A DNA stretch of 64,000 nucleotides from Neisseriaceae bacterium CLB008 (GTDB lineage: Bacteria; Pseudomonadota; Gammaproteobacteria; Burkholderiales; Neisseriaceae): positions 2,575,380 through 2,639,379 of the forward strand of contig CP166133.1 in NCBI GenBank assembly GCA_041228285.1. Reading direction: 5' to 3'. Positions 19,753-28,746 of the stretch are shown here, in pieces. Below the pieces are notes generated by a model. It was given only the letters and a program-made list of their open reading frames with translations. It had not been told where the DNA came from and made no database searches. Numbering within the stretch: position 1 is the first letter of the stretch; each line of letters starts with the position of its first letter. A program made the position numbers and the translations under genes.

Positions 19753-20190
19753 CTACTGGCTCTTTTTCTTAACCGCCAAAATCACATGAGACGCCTTAAA
19801 CATCGCCGTCACCAAGCCGCCTAGCTGAATGTTCAAGCGATCAATGCTGTCATTAGTCACAATGGCCGCCATGCTCAAGCCTGCACTCACGTCAATAAAC
19901 ACCTCAGCATTTACCGCGCCTTTAATCACGCCGGCAACCTTACCGGTGAACTGATTGCGGGTGGAATATACATATTCATCATCAGGCGAACACAGCACCA
20001 CCCATGGCGCTTTAACCAAGGCGACGGCAGCCTTACCTACGCTCAGGCCCATCGCAGCCGTGCTTTCTTGCGTCACCATCGCGGTCACCGTTTGCTCATC
20101 GCTCAAGGACAGCACGACTTCGTCGTGGGTGGCACCCACTTTAATGGTCTTAATCACTCCGTGAAACTGATTTCGTGCAGACGTTTTCAT
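19753..20190 (-). CDS. Molybdopterin/molybdate-binding protein with two Mop (TOBE) domains
   Basis: A 145-residue protein made of two Mop/TOBE repeats, about residues 3-68 and 75-142. Each begins with an S-x-RNQF-x-G motif (SARNQFHG and STRNQFTG). The family binds molybdate or tungstate oligomerically for storage or homeostasis in the cytoplasm. No modABC genes are beside it; moaA lies about 12 kb away. It lacks the helix-turn-helix of ModE, so it is not a regulator of that kind. Confidence 0.88.
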   Translation of the reverse strand: MKTSARNQFHGVIKTIKVGATHDEVVLSLSDEQTVTAMVTQESTAAMGLSVGKAAVALVKAPWVVLCSPDDEYVYSTRNQFTGKVAGVIKGAVNAEVFIDVSAGLSMAAIVTNDSIDRLNIQLGGLVTAMFKASHVILAVKKKSQ

Positions 20191-20320
20191 CTCTATCCTT
20201 CAAGCGTTAAATAAACCCTATTATAAGCAATGACGTTAAATCACCCAAGTCAATGAGCATGACAATCATCATAAACCTGCTAGAATGGGCAATCAACTTA
20301 TCTTCTTAGGAGTGTTGCGT

Positions 20321-21076
20321 ATGTTTGCAGTCATCGGCGGCAGCGGTTTAACCCGTCTACCGGAACTCACTATTACCCACCGTCAAATCATTCGCACCCC
20401 TTATGGTGATCCGAGCTGCCCCATGGTGTTTGGCCACTTAGGTGATCGTGAAATTGTCTTTTTGGCCCGTCACGGCAGCAGCCACAACATCGCACCGCAT
20501 GAAATCAACTATCGCGCCAATATTTGGGCGCTGAAAGAAATCGGCGCCACCAGCATCATTTCCGTCGGCGCCGTCACCAGTACCGATGCCAACATGCCGC
20601 CTGGCAGCTTAATCCTGCCCAACGACATCATCGACTATACCTATGGCCGAGCCCACACCTACCATCAAGGCATGGGCAACCACGTCAGCCACGTCGACTT
20701 CAGCGAGCCTTACGATAAAGCCTTACGTCGCTTGATTTTAGCCACCGCGACGGCGGCTAAAACGCCCATCCAAACCGAAGCCGTCTACGGCTGCATGCAG
20801 GGTCCACGCCTGCCAACCAAGGCTGAAGTCAAAAAACTAGCGCAAGACGGGGCTCAATTATTGGGCATGACCGGCATGCCCGAGGCCGTTCTTGCACGCG
20901 AGCTGGGCTTGCCTTACGTCCACCTGTGTGGCGTAGTGGGCTGGGCCGCTGGCCGTCACCCCACAACCCAAGAGCAGGTGAAAAGCCCTGAACAGCAGGA
21001 GCAAGAGGTGATCTTAAAAATTCGCCAGCTGCTGCAACAGCTGGTACCGCCCAGTCCCGCCACTTCTGCGGTTTAA
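20321..21076 (+). CDS. S-methyl-5'-thioinosine (or thioadenosine) phosphorylase
   Basis: A 251-residue PNP/MTAP-family nucleoside phosphorylase. It has the phosphate-binding IGGSGL at the start, LARHGSSHNIAPHEINYRAN in part, and the purine-site stretch LLGMTGMPEAVLARELGLPY. Overall it resembles the Pseudomonas methylthioinosine phosphorylase more than the mammalian enzyme. It splits the thionucleoside with phosphate, releasing the base for purine salvage and methylthioribose-1-phosphate. The start at 20321 (MFAVIGGSGL) follows TAGGAG 8 nt upstream. Substrate preference cannot be fixed from sequence alone. Confidence 0.87.
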   Translation: MFAVIGGSGLTRLPELTITHRQIIRTPYGDPSCPMVFGHLGDREIVFLARHGSSHNIAPHEINYRANIWALKEIGATSIISVGAVTSTDANMPPGSLILPNDIIDYTYGRAHTYHQGMGNHVSHVDFSEPYDKALRRLILATATAAKTPIQTEAVYGCMQGPRLPTKAEVKKLAQDGAQLLGMTGMPEAVLARELGLPYVHLCGVVGWAAGRHPTTQEQVKSPEQQEQEVILKIRQLLQQLVPPSPATSAV

Positions 21077-21081
21077 ACAAC

Positions 21082-21106
21082 AAAGCCACCTCAAGGGTGG
21101 CTTTTT
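21082..21106 (+). terminator. Phosphorylase gene terminator
   Basis: Hairpin AAGCCACC-TCAA-GGGTGGCTT with a T5 tail after the stop. Confidence 0.8.
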
Positions 21107-21127
21107 AACGTCAAAGAGGCCTACTGG

Positions 21128-21868
21128 CTAGATGGTCAAACCACCGGTGACTTCTAAAGCCGCGCCATTGATGTAACTGGCGTCATCGCTGGCCAAGAAG
21201 GCGTACACTTTGGCAATCTCTTCTGGCTGCGCCAAACGCTTCATCGGCACGGCAGAAGCCATTTTGGCCATCACTTCTTCAGGCATGTCTTTCAAGATGC
21301 TGGTTTCAACAAAACCAGGGCAGACAGCGTTCGAGCGAATGCCTTTACGACCCAGCTCTTTAGCCCAGGTTTTGGTCATACCAATGACGCCAAACTTACT
21401 GGCGGCATAGTTGGTTTGGCCAAAATTACCGTACACGCCCACCACCGAACTAGCATTTAAAATCACGCCGCTGGCCTGGGCCAAAAACACATCGATCCAA
21501 GCGCGAGTCACATTATAAGTCCCTTTTAGATTCACATCGATCACGCGATCAAATTGATCTTCCGTCATTTTCGACAACTGGGCGTCCATCACGATGCCGG
21601 CGTTATTCACCAACACGTCTAGGCGACCAAACTGAGCCAGCACCTGCTCCCGTACCGCGGCGATTTGATTGGTGTCGGTAACGTCCATCACCATCCCAAC
21701 AGCCTTGCCGCTCAAGCCTTGACAGGTCAAAACCGCCACGTCGATGGCGTCTTGGTTCATGTCGCACACGATGACTTGCGCGCCTTCTTTAGCAAACTGC
21801 TGCACCGTTGCCAGGCCAATGCCTGCGGCGCCACCGGTCACCATCACTACTTTTTGTTCGAATCTCAT
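21128..21868 (-). CDS. SDR oxidoreductase, acetoacetyl-CoA / 3-oxoacyl-ACP reductase type
   Basis: A 246-residue short-chain dehydrogenase. The cofactor motif is TGGAAGIGLA (about 11-20), NNAG is at about 87-90, the catalytic Ser lies in NASSVV, and the active-site motif is YAASK. It reduces a 3-oxoacyl thioester with NAD(P)H. It resembles FabG and PhaB equally, so the precise substrate is open. The ATG at 21868 has AGGAAGAGA just upstream. It lies 25 bases after the copper ATPase gene on the same strand and is probably co-transcribed with it. Confidence 0.85.
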   Translation of the reverse strand: MRFEQKVVMVTGGAAGIGLATVQQFAKEGAQVIVCDMNQDAIDVAVLTCQGLSGKAVGMVMDVTDTNQIAAVREQVLAQFGRLDVLVNNAGIVMDAQLSKMTEDQFDRVIDVNLKGTYNVTRAWIDVFLAQASGVILNASSVVGVYGNFGQTNYAASKFGVIGMTKTWAKELGRKGIRSNAVCPGFVETSILKDMPEEVMAKMASAVPMKRLAQPEEIAKVYAFLASDDASYINGAALEVTGGLTI

Positions 21869-21893
21869 GTTCTCTTCCTTTGTTGTGAAAATA

Positions 21894-24329
21894 TTATGGC
21901 TGTTTGCGCAACAGACGCAGCGCATTACCCAACACCAGCAATGAACTACAGGCCATGCCAAAAGCCGCAATCCACGGCGTGACCACACCCATAATGGCCA
22001 AAGGCATGGCCACTAGGTTATACATCATCGCCCAAATTAAATTTTCTCGAATGATCAAACGGGTTTTTTTCGCCACCTGATGCGCCGATGCCACCAGTGC
22101 CAAATCATTGTTCACCAACACCATGTCGCCTCCCTCTTGCGCCACATCGGCGCCGCTGCCCATGGCGATCGACACATTGGCCTTAGCCAAAACCGGTGCA
22201 TCGTTGATGCCATCACCCACCATTAACACCGACTTACCCGCTGCCTGTAAGGCATCAACATAGGCCAGTTTATCCTCGGGCGTGGCTTCTGCCGTATGGT
22301 CATCCAAACCCATGGTGGTGGCCAATTTTTGTACCGCACTCTGATGGTCGCCGCTTAACACGTGCACCCTCAGCCCCTGTCGTTGTAAATCGGTGACGGC
22401 GGCTTGAGCGCTGTCTTTGATGACATCATCTAAGGCAAACGCAGCCTGAAAACCTGTCGCATTACCTAGGGCCACGATGGTCGCTTCCGGCGCCCAAGCA
22501 GCTAAAGCAGCAGGTACGGCACCGGCGCTTTGGGCTACGTAGCTGACACGACCAATACGCCACGCCTCGCCGTCCACTAAGGCCGTCAAGCCTTGGCCAG
22601 CGGTATTAACCAGCTGCGTCACCAACGGCAACGCCAAGCCTTCTGGCGCCACAAAAGCACGTGCAATCGGGTGCTCAGACTGCTGTTCCAAGGCCGCCGC
22701 AATCAGTAGGGCCTGCTCTGCACTGAGGCTACCCAATGGCAAAACTTCACGCACGCTCATCTGGCCATGCGTCAGAGTGCCTGTTTTATCAAACACCACG
22801 TCGGTGACTTGGGCCATGGTCTCCAAAGCGTGCGAACGACTCACCAGCAGCCCTTGAGAGGCCAAATTACCCGTCGCCGCGGCCAAGGCCGCCGGCGTCG
22901 CCAGCGACAGCGCACAGGGGCAGCTGATCACCAGCAACGACACCGTCACCCACAGCGCCCGCTCAGCATCAACATAATAGGTCCAACCTAAGAAGGTCAG
23001 CACCGACACCAATAGCAGCAAGGCCACAAACCAAGTGGCATAGCGATCGGCCAGCTCGGCCAGGCGCGGCTTTTGACCCAAGGCCTGATCCAGCAGCCGC
23101 ACAATCGCCGCCAAACGCGTCTGATCGCCCGTTTTTTCGGTTTCAATGATTAAGGGGCTATGGAGATTTAACGTCCCTGCCGTCACGTGGCTGGCCACAG
23201 CCTTATCCACAGGGCGGCTTTCACCGGTCAACATGGCCTCATTGACCTGGCCCTCACCTTCACGCACCACCCCATCGACGGGTATCACTTCACCGGCCTT
23301 CACCAGCAACACATCACCGACCACGGCCTTCGCCACCAAGCCTTCAGTCACGTCTTGGCTGTGTGGATAATCAACCAAACGGTGGCAAAAAGCCGGCACC
23401 AGCTTGATCAATCGCTCGGTGGCATCGCCAGCCTTACGCCGGGCGATCTGCTCTAAATAACGCCCACCCAGCAGCAAGAACACAAACATCGAGATGGAAT
23501 CAAAATAAATCCCGTGTTCGACCTTGGTCACCAGCGCATAAAAACTGGCTAGAAATGACAGCAACACGGCAATCGCCACCGGCGTGTCCATGCCCACCCG
23601 CTTGTTTTTTAGGTCTCGCAAGGCGCCGTGATAAAACGGCGTGGCCGAATACAACACCACAGGCAGGGTTAAAATCAGGCTGGTCCAGTGCAATAGCCAT
23701 AAAAACGTCGGTTCAATCTCCCCCGTTTTGGAAATATAGACCGGCACGGCATACATCATCACCTGCATCATCGACAGCCCCGCCACCCATAACCGCGTCA
23801 AAGCCTGTTTACGGCTTTTCTTGGCCTGCTCTTCAAAGCGCATGGCGTCATAGGGATGGGCGGTGTAACCCGTGCTTTGCACCCGCAGTAAAATATCCGA
23901 CAGCTTCACCTGCGCCTCATCCCACAAGACGCGGGCGCGATGGGTGGTGAAATTCAGCTCCACGTTGATGACGCCTGGTAAGCGCAGCAGCTGTTGCTCG
24001 ATCAACCACACGCAGGCAGCGCAGGTAATGCCTTCGAGCATCAACAGCGCCTCGCGCCGATCGCCTTCTTTCACCGACACAAAGCTAGACTGAACCTCGG
24101 CTAAGTCATATAGTCTGAGTTGGGCCAACACGTCCTCTGGCGGCAAGGCGGCCTTTTGGGCCTCTTGCGTGCGCTGGGTGTAATACGCGCCTAGCCCCGC
24201 ATCAATGATGCTTTGGGCCACGGCCTGACAGCCCGCACAGCAGGCTGGATGAGACTCATCGTCAATGTGAATCGGCAAATCCAATGAGGCGGGCACGTCT
24301 AACCCGCAGTGAAAGCATGTTTTTTCCAT
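21894..24329 (-). CDS. ccoI: Copper-translocating P1B-type ATPase, CcoI/FixI-like
   Basis: An 811-residue P1B ATPase. The Cys-rich N-terminus (CFHCG at 5-9, ACCAGC at 29-34) precedes a heavy-metal-associated domain with GITCAAC. The membrane metal site is SCPCALSLATP, the phosphorylation motif FDKTGTLTHG, and the hinge GDGINDAP. The N-terminal Cys cluster is characteristic of the CcoI/FixI subgroup, which exports copper into the periplasm for cbb3-type cytochrome oxidase assembly rather than for detoxification. No cco genes are in the window. It is divergent from a quinone oxidoreductase gene. Confidence 0.9.
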   Translation of the reverse strand: MEKTCFHCGLDVPASLDLPIHIDDESHPACCAGCQAVAQSIIDAGLGAYYTQRTQEAQKAALPPEDVLAQLRLYDLAEVQSSFVSVKEGDRREALLMLEGITCAACVWLIEQQLLRLPGVINVELNFTTHRARVLWDEAQVKLSDILLRVQSTGYTAHPYDAMRFEEQAKKSRKQALTRLWVAGLSMMQVMMYAVPVYISKTGEIEPTFLWLLHWTSLILTLPVVLYSATPFYHGALRDLKNKRVGMDTPVAIAVLLSFLASFYALVTKVEHGIYFDSISMFVFLLLGGRYLEQIARRKAGDATERLIKLVPAFCHRLVDYPHSQDVTEGLVAKAVVGDVLLVKAGEVIPVDGVVREGEGQVNEAMLTGESRPVDKAVASHVTAGTLNLHSPLIIETEKTGDQTRLAAIVRLLDQALGQKPRLAELADRYATWFVALLLLVSVLTFLGWTYYVDAERALWVTVSLLVISCPCALSLATPAALAAATGNLASQGLLVSRSHALETMAQVTDVVFDKTGTLTHGQMSVREVLPLGSLSAEQALLIAAALEQQSEHPIARAFVAPEGLALPLVTQLVNTAGQGLTALVDGEAWRIGRVSYVAQSAGAVPAALAAWAPEATIVALGNATGFQAAFALDDVIKDSAQAAVTDLQRQGLRVHVLSGDHQSAVQKLATTMGLDDHTAEATPEDKLAYVDALQAAGKSVLMVGDGINDAPVLAKANVSIAMGSGADVAQEGGDMVLVNNDLALVASAHQVAKKTRLIIRENLIWAMMYNLVAMPLAIMGVVTPWIAAFGMACSSLLVLGNALRLLRKQP

Positions 24330-24401
24330 GCGCCTAATTGTACGCTGTTTTGCCTATTTTCGCTCATCAATGAAATACGAATGGATCAGAAAGGACACCT
24401 C

Positions 24402-25358
24402 ATGCAAGCATGGTTGATACACCAGCAAGAATTAGTTTTAGGCGAAGCCGAAACCCCTCAAGCACAGGCACGTGAACTCTTGGTTCGGGTTCATGCCTTC
24501 GGCCTGAACCGAGCCGATCTGGCCCAAAAAGAAGGCCGCTACCCGCCCCCACCTGGCGCCAGCCCTATTCTTGGGCTAGAAATGGCGGGCGAAGTCGTAC
24601 ACGCACCTGACAACAGCCGTTTTAACGTTGGCGATGCCGTCTTTGGCCTCGTCGCCGGCGGAGCCTATGCCGAATATGCAGTGTTGAATGAAGACATGGC
24701 CATGGCCGTACCCGAAGGCTTCAGCATGGCTCAAGCAGCCGCCGTACCAGAAGCATGGCTCACTGTTTTACTGAACCTCAAACACCTAGGCCGAATTCAA
24801 GCAGGCCAAAACGTGCTCATTCATGCCGGCGCCAGCGGCGTGGGCAGCACCGCCATTCAATACGCCAAACACTGTGGCGCCTATGTTTTGGCCACGACCC
24901 GATCGCCACACAAGCTGGCTTATCTCAGCGCCCAAGGCGCCGATGAAGCTTGGCTGGCCGATGATTGGTTACAACAATTAGACGCCATTCAAGCCAACGG
25001 CGGCGTCGACTTCATCCTCGATCCTGTGGGCGCGCCCTACTTTGCCGCCAACCAAAAGCTGCTCAACCTTGACGGCAAAATGGTGTTCATCGGCATCATG
25101 GGCGGTCACAAAACCGATTTAAATCTTGGTCTCGTGCTGATGAAGCGCCAGCAGATTATCGGCTCGACGCTGCGCAGTCAGCCATTGGCATTAAAGCAAC
25201 AGCTGACACAAGACTTAAAAGCCCTCCTGCCCGCCATCATAAACGGCCAGCTCACCACCTCTATTGACCACATCTACCCTTGGTCGGAAACGCCTAAAGC
25301 CTTGGCTGATTTAGAAAAAAACCGCAACAGCGGTAAATTAATCGTAACGCTTGCCTAA
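24402..25358 (+). CDS. NADPH:quinone oxidoreductase, zinc-independent MDR (PIG3-like)
   Basis: A 318-residue medium-chain reductase. The GroES-like domain carries GLNRADLAQKEGRYPPPPG (about 44-62), and the cofactor-binding domain has HAGASGVGSTAIQYAK. The double-glycine quinone-reductase pattern without zinc ligands fits the PIG3/Qor group. It probably reduces quinones or enones with NADPH. The ATG at 24402 follows AAGGACA; upstream codons in the frame have no similarity. Confidence 0.88.
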   Translation: MQAWLIHQQELVLGEAETPQAQARELLVRVHAFGLNRADLAQKEGRYPPPPGASPILGLEMAGEVVHAPDNSRFNVGDAVFGLVAGGAYAEYAVLNEDMAMAVPEGFSMAQAAAVPEAWLTVLLNLKHLGRIQAGQNVLIHAGASGVGSTAIQYAKHCGAYVLATTRSPHKLAYLSAQGADEAWLADDWLQQLDAIQANGGVDFILDPVGAPYFAANQKLLNLDGKMVFIGIMGGHKTDLNLGLVLMKRQQIIGSTLRSQPLALKQQLTQDLKALLPAIINGQLTTSIDHIYPWSETPKALADLEKNRNSGKLIVTLA

Positions 25359-25461
25359 AACAGTTTATATTATGATAAGTAGGCAGATGCGTGAGTGTAT
25401 GAATCTGCCTGTTGCAGGACTTTTAGCCACCATTCTCGGGCCAGGCCCACAGGAGCGCATC

Positions 25462-26172
25462 ATGATAGATGGAAAAGGACTCTTCGATCAGCTGTTAAAA
25501 GCCGCCGGCAACATGACCCAAACGCCGGCCTCAAGCGCTACAGAAAACGCCAATACAGGCGCGACTGGCAGTGGTTTAGATCCACTGTTACAGGGCTTAC
25601 TTGGCGGCATCGGTGGCGGCATGCTGGGTAGCCTCCTATCGGGTAAAAGTAATGGTTTAGCCAAATTAGGCGGCGGCGCTGCTTTAGCCACACTGGCCTA
25701 CCGTGCCTACCAAAACTATGCCGCCAACACGGGCAAATCAGGCAACCTAATGGATTCGGTCAAGGGCTTATTGAACGGCTTTAGCCAACCCGAACAGTTC
25801 ACCCAAAACGACCAAGACGGCGCGCGCAGCCAAGCCATGCTGTTGGCCGTCGTCAACGCGGCCAAAGCCGATGGCGTCCTAGATGAAGCAGAGCGCACAG
25901 CCATTCAGGCCCAGGTCAAACAGCACACCAATGACCCCAATGCTTTAGCCTGGGTTGAGCAAGCGCTGCAAGCGCCGCTTAATATCTCTGAGTTAGCGGC
26001 CTTGGCCAACAGCCCACAAATGGCCACCGAAATTTACGTGACCAGTCTAGCGGCCTGCGCCCACGGCGGCACAAACCCAGCAGAACAAGCCTATTTAGCC
26101 CAGCTACAGCAGGCCTTAGGCATTGATGACCAGCTCAAACAGGCCATTGAACAAACGCTTAAAGCCGCCTAA
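25462..26172 (+). CDS. DUF533 / TerB-like protein (YebE family)
   Basis: A 236-residue protein with a Gly-rich hydrophobic stretch (about 33-70: LLGGIGGGMLGSLLSGK and following) and a C-terminal TerB-like helical domain (about 120-235) with DGVLDEAERTAI, an EF-hand-like acidic helix. It matches the DUF533/YebE family, a probable inner-membrane-associated protein of unknown function. The ATG at 25462 is chosen for AGGAG 7-8 nt upstream; the frame is open further upstream to 25351. Confidence 0.85.
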   Translation: MIDGKGLFDQLLKAAGNMTQTPASSATENANTGATGSGLDPLLQGLLGGIGGGMLGSLLSGKSNGLAKLGGGAALATLAYRAYQNYAANTGKSGNLMDSVKGLLNGFSQPEQFTQNDQDGARSQAMLLAVVNAAKADGVLDEAERTAIQAQVKQHTNDPNALAWVEQALQAPLNISELAALANSPQMATEIYVTSLAACAHGGTNPAEQAYLAQLQQALGIDDQLKQAIEQTLKAA

Positions 26173-26181
26173 GGTGAACCC

Positions 26182-26214
26182 AAAAAAAACCTGTCCACTA
26201 CGGACAGGTTTTTT
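26182..26214. terminator. Terminator between DUF533 gene and lysR
   Basis: A8 tract, CCTGTCC-ACTAC-GGACAGG hairpin and T6 tract between convergent genes; it can act both ways. Confidence 0.85.
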
Positions 26215-26240
26215 AACGCCTCTACTCGACACGATCAGCC

Positions 26241-27128
26241 TTAAGTTACGCCCGCCTCATCCTGTAGCCAAGCCAAAAACTGCGCCACTTCTGGGCGTTT
26301 AGCCGTCTCGTGCAGCATCACTGCATAATAAGCAAAGCGAGCCGGCCATGGCCGCTCAATGGCCATCACTAAACGCCCCGTCTCTAGCGACTCTTGTGCA
26401 TATACGTCCTGCACCAAGGCCAAGCCCTGGCCCGCTTCTGCCGCTTTTAAGAGTAAAAAATCATCTTCAAAGCTGGTACCGCGCTCGGCGCGCTCATCTT
26501 TGCTGACGCCATGTGCCTGCAGCCAAAGCCGCCAATCGGCCCGATCGGCATCCTGTAATAGCGGATAGGCCAAGCAATCTGCCGGCACATTGATGGGTGG
26601 ATAGCGCAGCAAGAGCTGAGGGCTCAATACGGGCACCATCTCGGGCGCTAATAGGCGCACGCTTTTCAGGCCTGGATAAACGCCTAAGCCATGGCGTAAG
26701 GCAATGTCTACCTGCTGGCGCTTGAGATCCACTAGCTTGGGGGTGGCCTCCACCCTCACTTCCACATCAGGGTATTGTTCGTGAAACCGATTCAAGCGCG
26801 GCACCAGCCAAGAGGCCGCAAAAGACGGCACCGTACTAAGGGTTAAGGTTGGCCGCGCCTTGGTGGCCGCCAATAGCTCAGTGACGCTGTTGATTTGATC
26901 AAACGCCTGGCTCAACACTGGGTAAATCTGTTGGCCCGATGGCGTCAACACCATACCGTCGCGCGTACGCACAAACAGGCTGACCCCTAAATGGGCCTCA
27001 AGCTGGCGCAGCTGCTGACTGACCGCACCCGAAGTCACGTGTAAAACCTGCGCGGCAGCTTTAATGCTGCCGTGGCGGCTAATGGCTACAAAGGTACGCA
27101 GCGGTAAAAGAGGTAAGGGTGCGCTCAT
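26241..27128 (-). CDS. LysR family transcriptional regulator (GcvA-like)
   Basis: A 295-residue LysR-type regulator. The N-terminal winged helix-turn-helix (about 8-65) includes GSIKAAAQVLHVTSGAVSQQ, given here in part. The C-terminal periplasmic-binding-like domain has the SFAASWLVPRLNRFHEQYPD segment typical of the GcvA subgroup. Effector and targets are unknown. An in-frame GTG lies one codon upstream. There is no gene divergent and adjacent that would be an obvious target: yqjK-like lies on the same strand upstream. Confidence 0.88.
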   Translation of the reverse strand: MSAPLPLLPLRTFVAISRHGSIKAAAQVLHVTSGAVSQQLRQLEAHLGVSLFVRTRDGMVLTPSGQQIYPVLSQAFDQINSVTELLAATKARPTLTLSTVPSFAASWLVPRLNRFHEQYPDVEVRVEATPKLVDLKRQQVDIALRHGLGVYPGLKSVRLLAPEMVPVLSPQLLLRYPPINVPADCLAYPLLQDADRADWRLWLQAHGVSKDERAERGTSFEDDFLLLKAAEAGQGLALVQDVYAQESLETGRLVMAIERPWPARFAYYAVMLHETAKRPEVAQFLAWLQDEAGVT

Positions 27129-27320
27129 CACATTAGTTTTTCTAAATCAAAAATGATCATCTTTGGGCTTAACGTTCAGACATACAAGGCCGAAAAACAA
27201 AATATTATTTATAATCAAAAAATTAAAAAAAAAGGCCAACAAAAATACAGCTACCAAGGCCCAAATCATACTTTAGTTAAACCATATTGAACAATACCAT
27301 TGTGAACAGCGCTCAGCCAC

Positions 27321-27347
27321 AAAAAAACCCACGCTGTACGTGGGTTG
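27321..27347 (-). terminator. Terminator of the yqjDEK-like operon
   Basis: On the minus strand AACCCACG-TACAG-CGTGGGTT followed by a T7 tract, 40 bases past the last gene of the operon. Confidence 0.85.
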
Positions 27348-27387
27348 TCATATCTATTTACCTCAATGGTTGGCCTAGACCACTAGC

Positions 27388-27651
27388 CTAGCGCATTCTT
27401 TGCCAGATAAACGCGCCGATGCCCAAAATGGCCGCCCACTTGAGTGGCTTATTCAGCTTACGTCCCTTGGTTTGGCTCAACACCAGCCGCGCCCACGGCC
27501 ATAAGCTCATGGTGGCGCCTACTTCTGAAACCAAGCGATAAGGCTTGGTCACCGTTTGTTTCATTTGAGCCGCATCGGCCGATATTTGCAGCCGCAGCGC
27601 CTCGCCCTTTAATTTCAACAAGGCCATTTCCACATCTTGACTTGGCTTCAT
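27388..27651 (-). CDS. YqjK-like small membrane-associated protein
   Basis: An 87-residue protein, polar at first with one hydrophobic segment at the C-terminus (LKWAAILGIGAFIWQRM). It stands third after the YqjD- and YqjE-like genes, as yqjK does in E. coli, but similarity to YqjK itself is only suggestive. AGGAGG lies 7-8 nt before the ATG at 27651, a clear start despite an upstream in-frame Met. Function unknown. Confidence 0.7.
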   Translation of the reverse strand: MKPSQDVEMALLKLKGEALRLQISADAAQMKQTVTKPYRLVSEVGATMSLWPWARLVLSQTKGRKLNKPLKWAAILGIGAFIWQRMR

Positions 27652-27667
27652 CTCATCCTCCTCTACA

Positions 27668-28060
27668 TCACTCATCGTCTAAGGCATCGATTCTGCCTTT
27701 TAAAGTGGACAAATCATTTTTTAACTCCACCAAGGTATCAGAGAGCAGCTGTTTCTGGTCACGCTTGCGGGCATTCATGCCCACCAACAGCCACACCATC
27801 ACCAAAAGCGCCACCACGGCCACGCCAAAGAATACCCAAACCTTGGCCAACGGCGGCAAGACGGCATTCAGCCCCAGCAGTAAACAGACCACGCCAATCA
27901 AAGCGCTGATGCCCACTAGGATCAAAGACACCACGTTGGCCACCAGATTGTCTTTGTGCGTTTGCATCTCTAAGCGCGCCATCTGCACCCGCACGAACAA
28001 TAAATCCAACACATTGCTCAGTAATCGATTGGCGCTCGCTCCAAACCCTAATCGAGCCAT
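27668..28060 (-). CDS. YqjE-like phage-holin-superfamily membrane protein
   Basis: A 130-residue protein with two hydrophobic segments (about 42-66 and 72-96), a conserved amphipathic N-terminus (DLLFVRVQMARLEMQTHKDN) and a coiled-coil-like C-terminus. It matches the YqjE/DUF1469 group (phage holin family by fold). AGGAGA precedes the ATG. It sits between yqjD-like and yqjK-like genes in an apparent operon. Relatives are stationary-phase membrane proteins of unclear role. Confidence 0.8.
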   Translation of the reverse strand: MARLGFGASANRLLSNVLDLLFVRVQMARLEMQTHKDNLVANVVSLILVGISALIGVVCLLLGLNAVLPPLAKVWVFFGVAVVALLVMVWLLVGMNARKRDQKQLLSDTLVELKNDLSTLKGRIDALDDE

Positions 28061-28127
28061 CGGCTTCTCCTAATAGCATTGGGGCTGCTTGGCCAGATAG
28101 CCAGCAGCCCCATGATTCATCATCTGA

Positions 28128-28451
28128 TTAACGTCTAGAAACCAATAGACCCAATAAGAACCCTACTGCTGCGGCCACGCCGGCAAACTTATAGGGATTG
28201 TCCTGCACCAGCTGGTCGGTTTGCTTGGCCATTTCTTTGGCCCGCTCTACCACTTCGCCTTCTAAATCTTGCAAACGGCTTTTACAGTCAGCAATACGCT
28301 CCTGCAGGCGTTTCTTTAACTCTTTCGCTTTTGCGCTGCCATCATCGGCGGCAGACTCATAAAGCTCTTCAGCGCTGTCCAATACTTCGCGCACTTCTTT
28401 GATCAATTGCTCTTTTTTTTCCTCGGTTTTAGCGGATACTTTTTTACTCAT
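28128..28451 (-). CDS. DUF883 family (ElaB/YqjD) membrane-anchored protein
   Basis: A 108-residue protein with a long charged helix (about 10-80, heptad-like) and a C-terminal transmembrane segment of the pattern VQDNPYKFAGVAAAVGFLLG, ending in SRR. This is the ElaB/YqjD layout, tail-anchored in the inner membrane and reported in E. coli to bind ribosomes in stationary phase. The start at 28451 has GGAG 7 nt upstream. First gene of the yqjDEK-like trio. Confidence 0.9.
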   Translation of the reverse strand: MSKKVSAKTEEKKEQLIKEVREVLDSAEELYESAADDGSAKAKELKKRLQERIADCKSRLQDLEGEVVERAKEMAKQTDQLVQDNPYKFAGVAAAVGFLLGLLVSRR

Positions 28452-28683
28452 AGTCATCTCCATCTCGATTTAAAAAAATGCTACATACTTAATAGACGGT
28501 TAATACAGCATTAAGTTCAACACCCTAGGCAAAAAAATCTTAGCCAAGCCTTCATCTAGCTCAGCCTAGCATATCACTAATGAATATTCATCATCTCATA
28601 AACCCCATTGATTGCCTACACAAAAAAGCGATTGCCTGCCTATTTTTACATTTATAGTTTAAATAGCCCTCAGATGCTGCGCC

Positions 28684-28720
28684 CATTAAAAAACCGCCCC
28701 GATCGTCATCGAGGCGGCTA
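28684..28720 (-). terminator. sucD terminator
   Basis: Minus strand: CCGCCTCGATGA / TCGGGGCGG hairpin followed by TTTTTT, 26 bases past sucD. It ends the TCA-cycle block. Confidence 0.85.
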
Positions 28721-28746
28721 TGGGTCTTACACAAAACATGAATCGA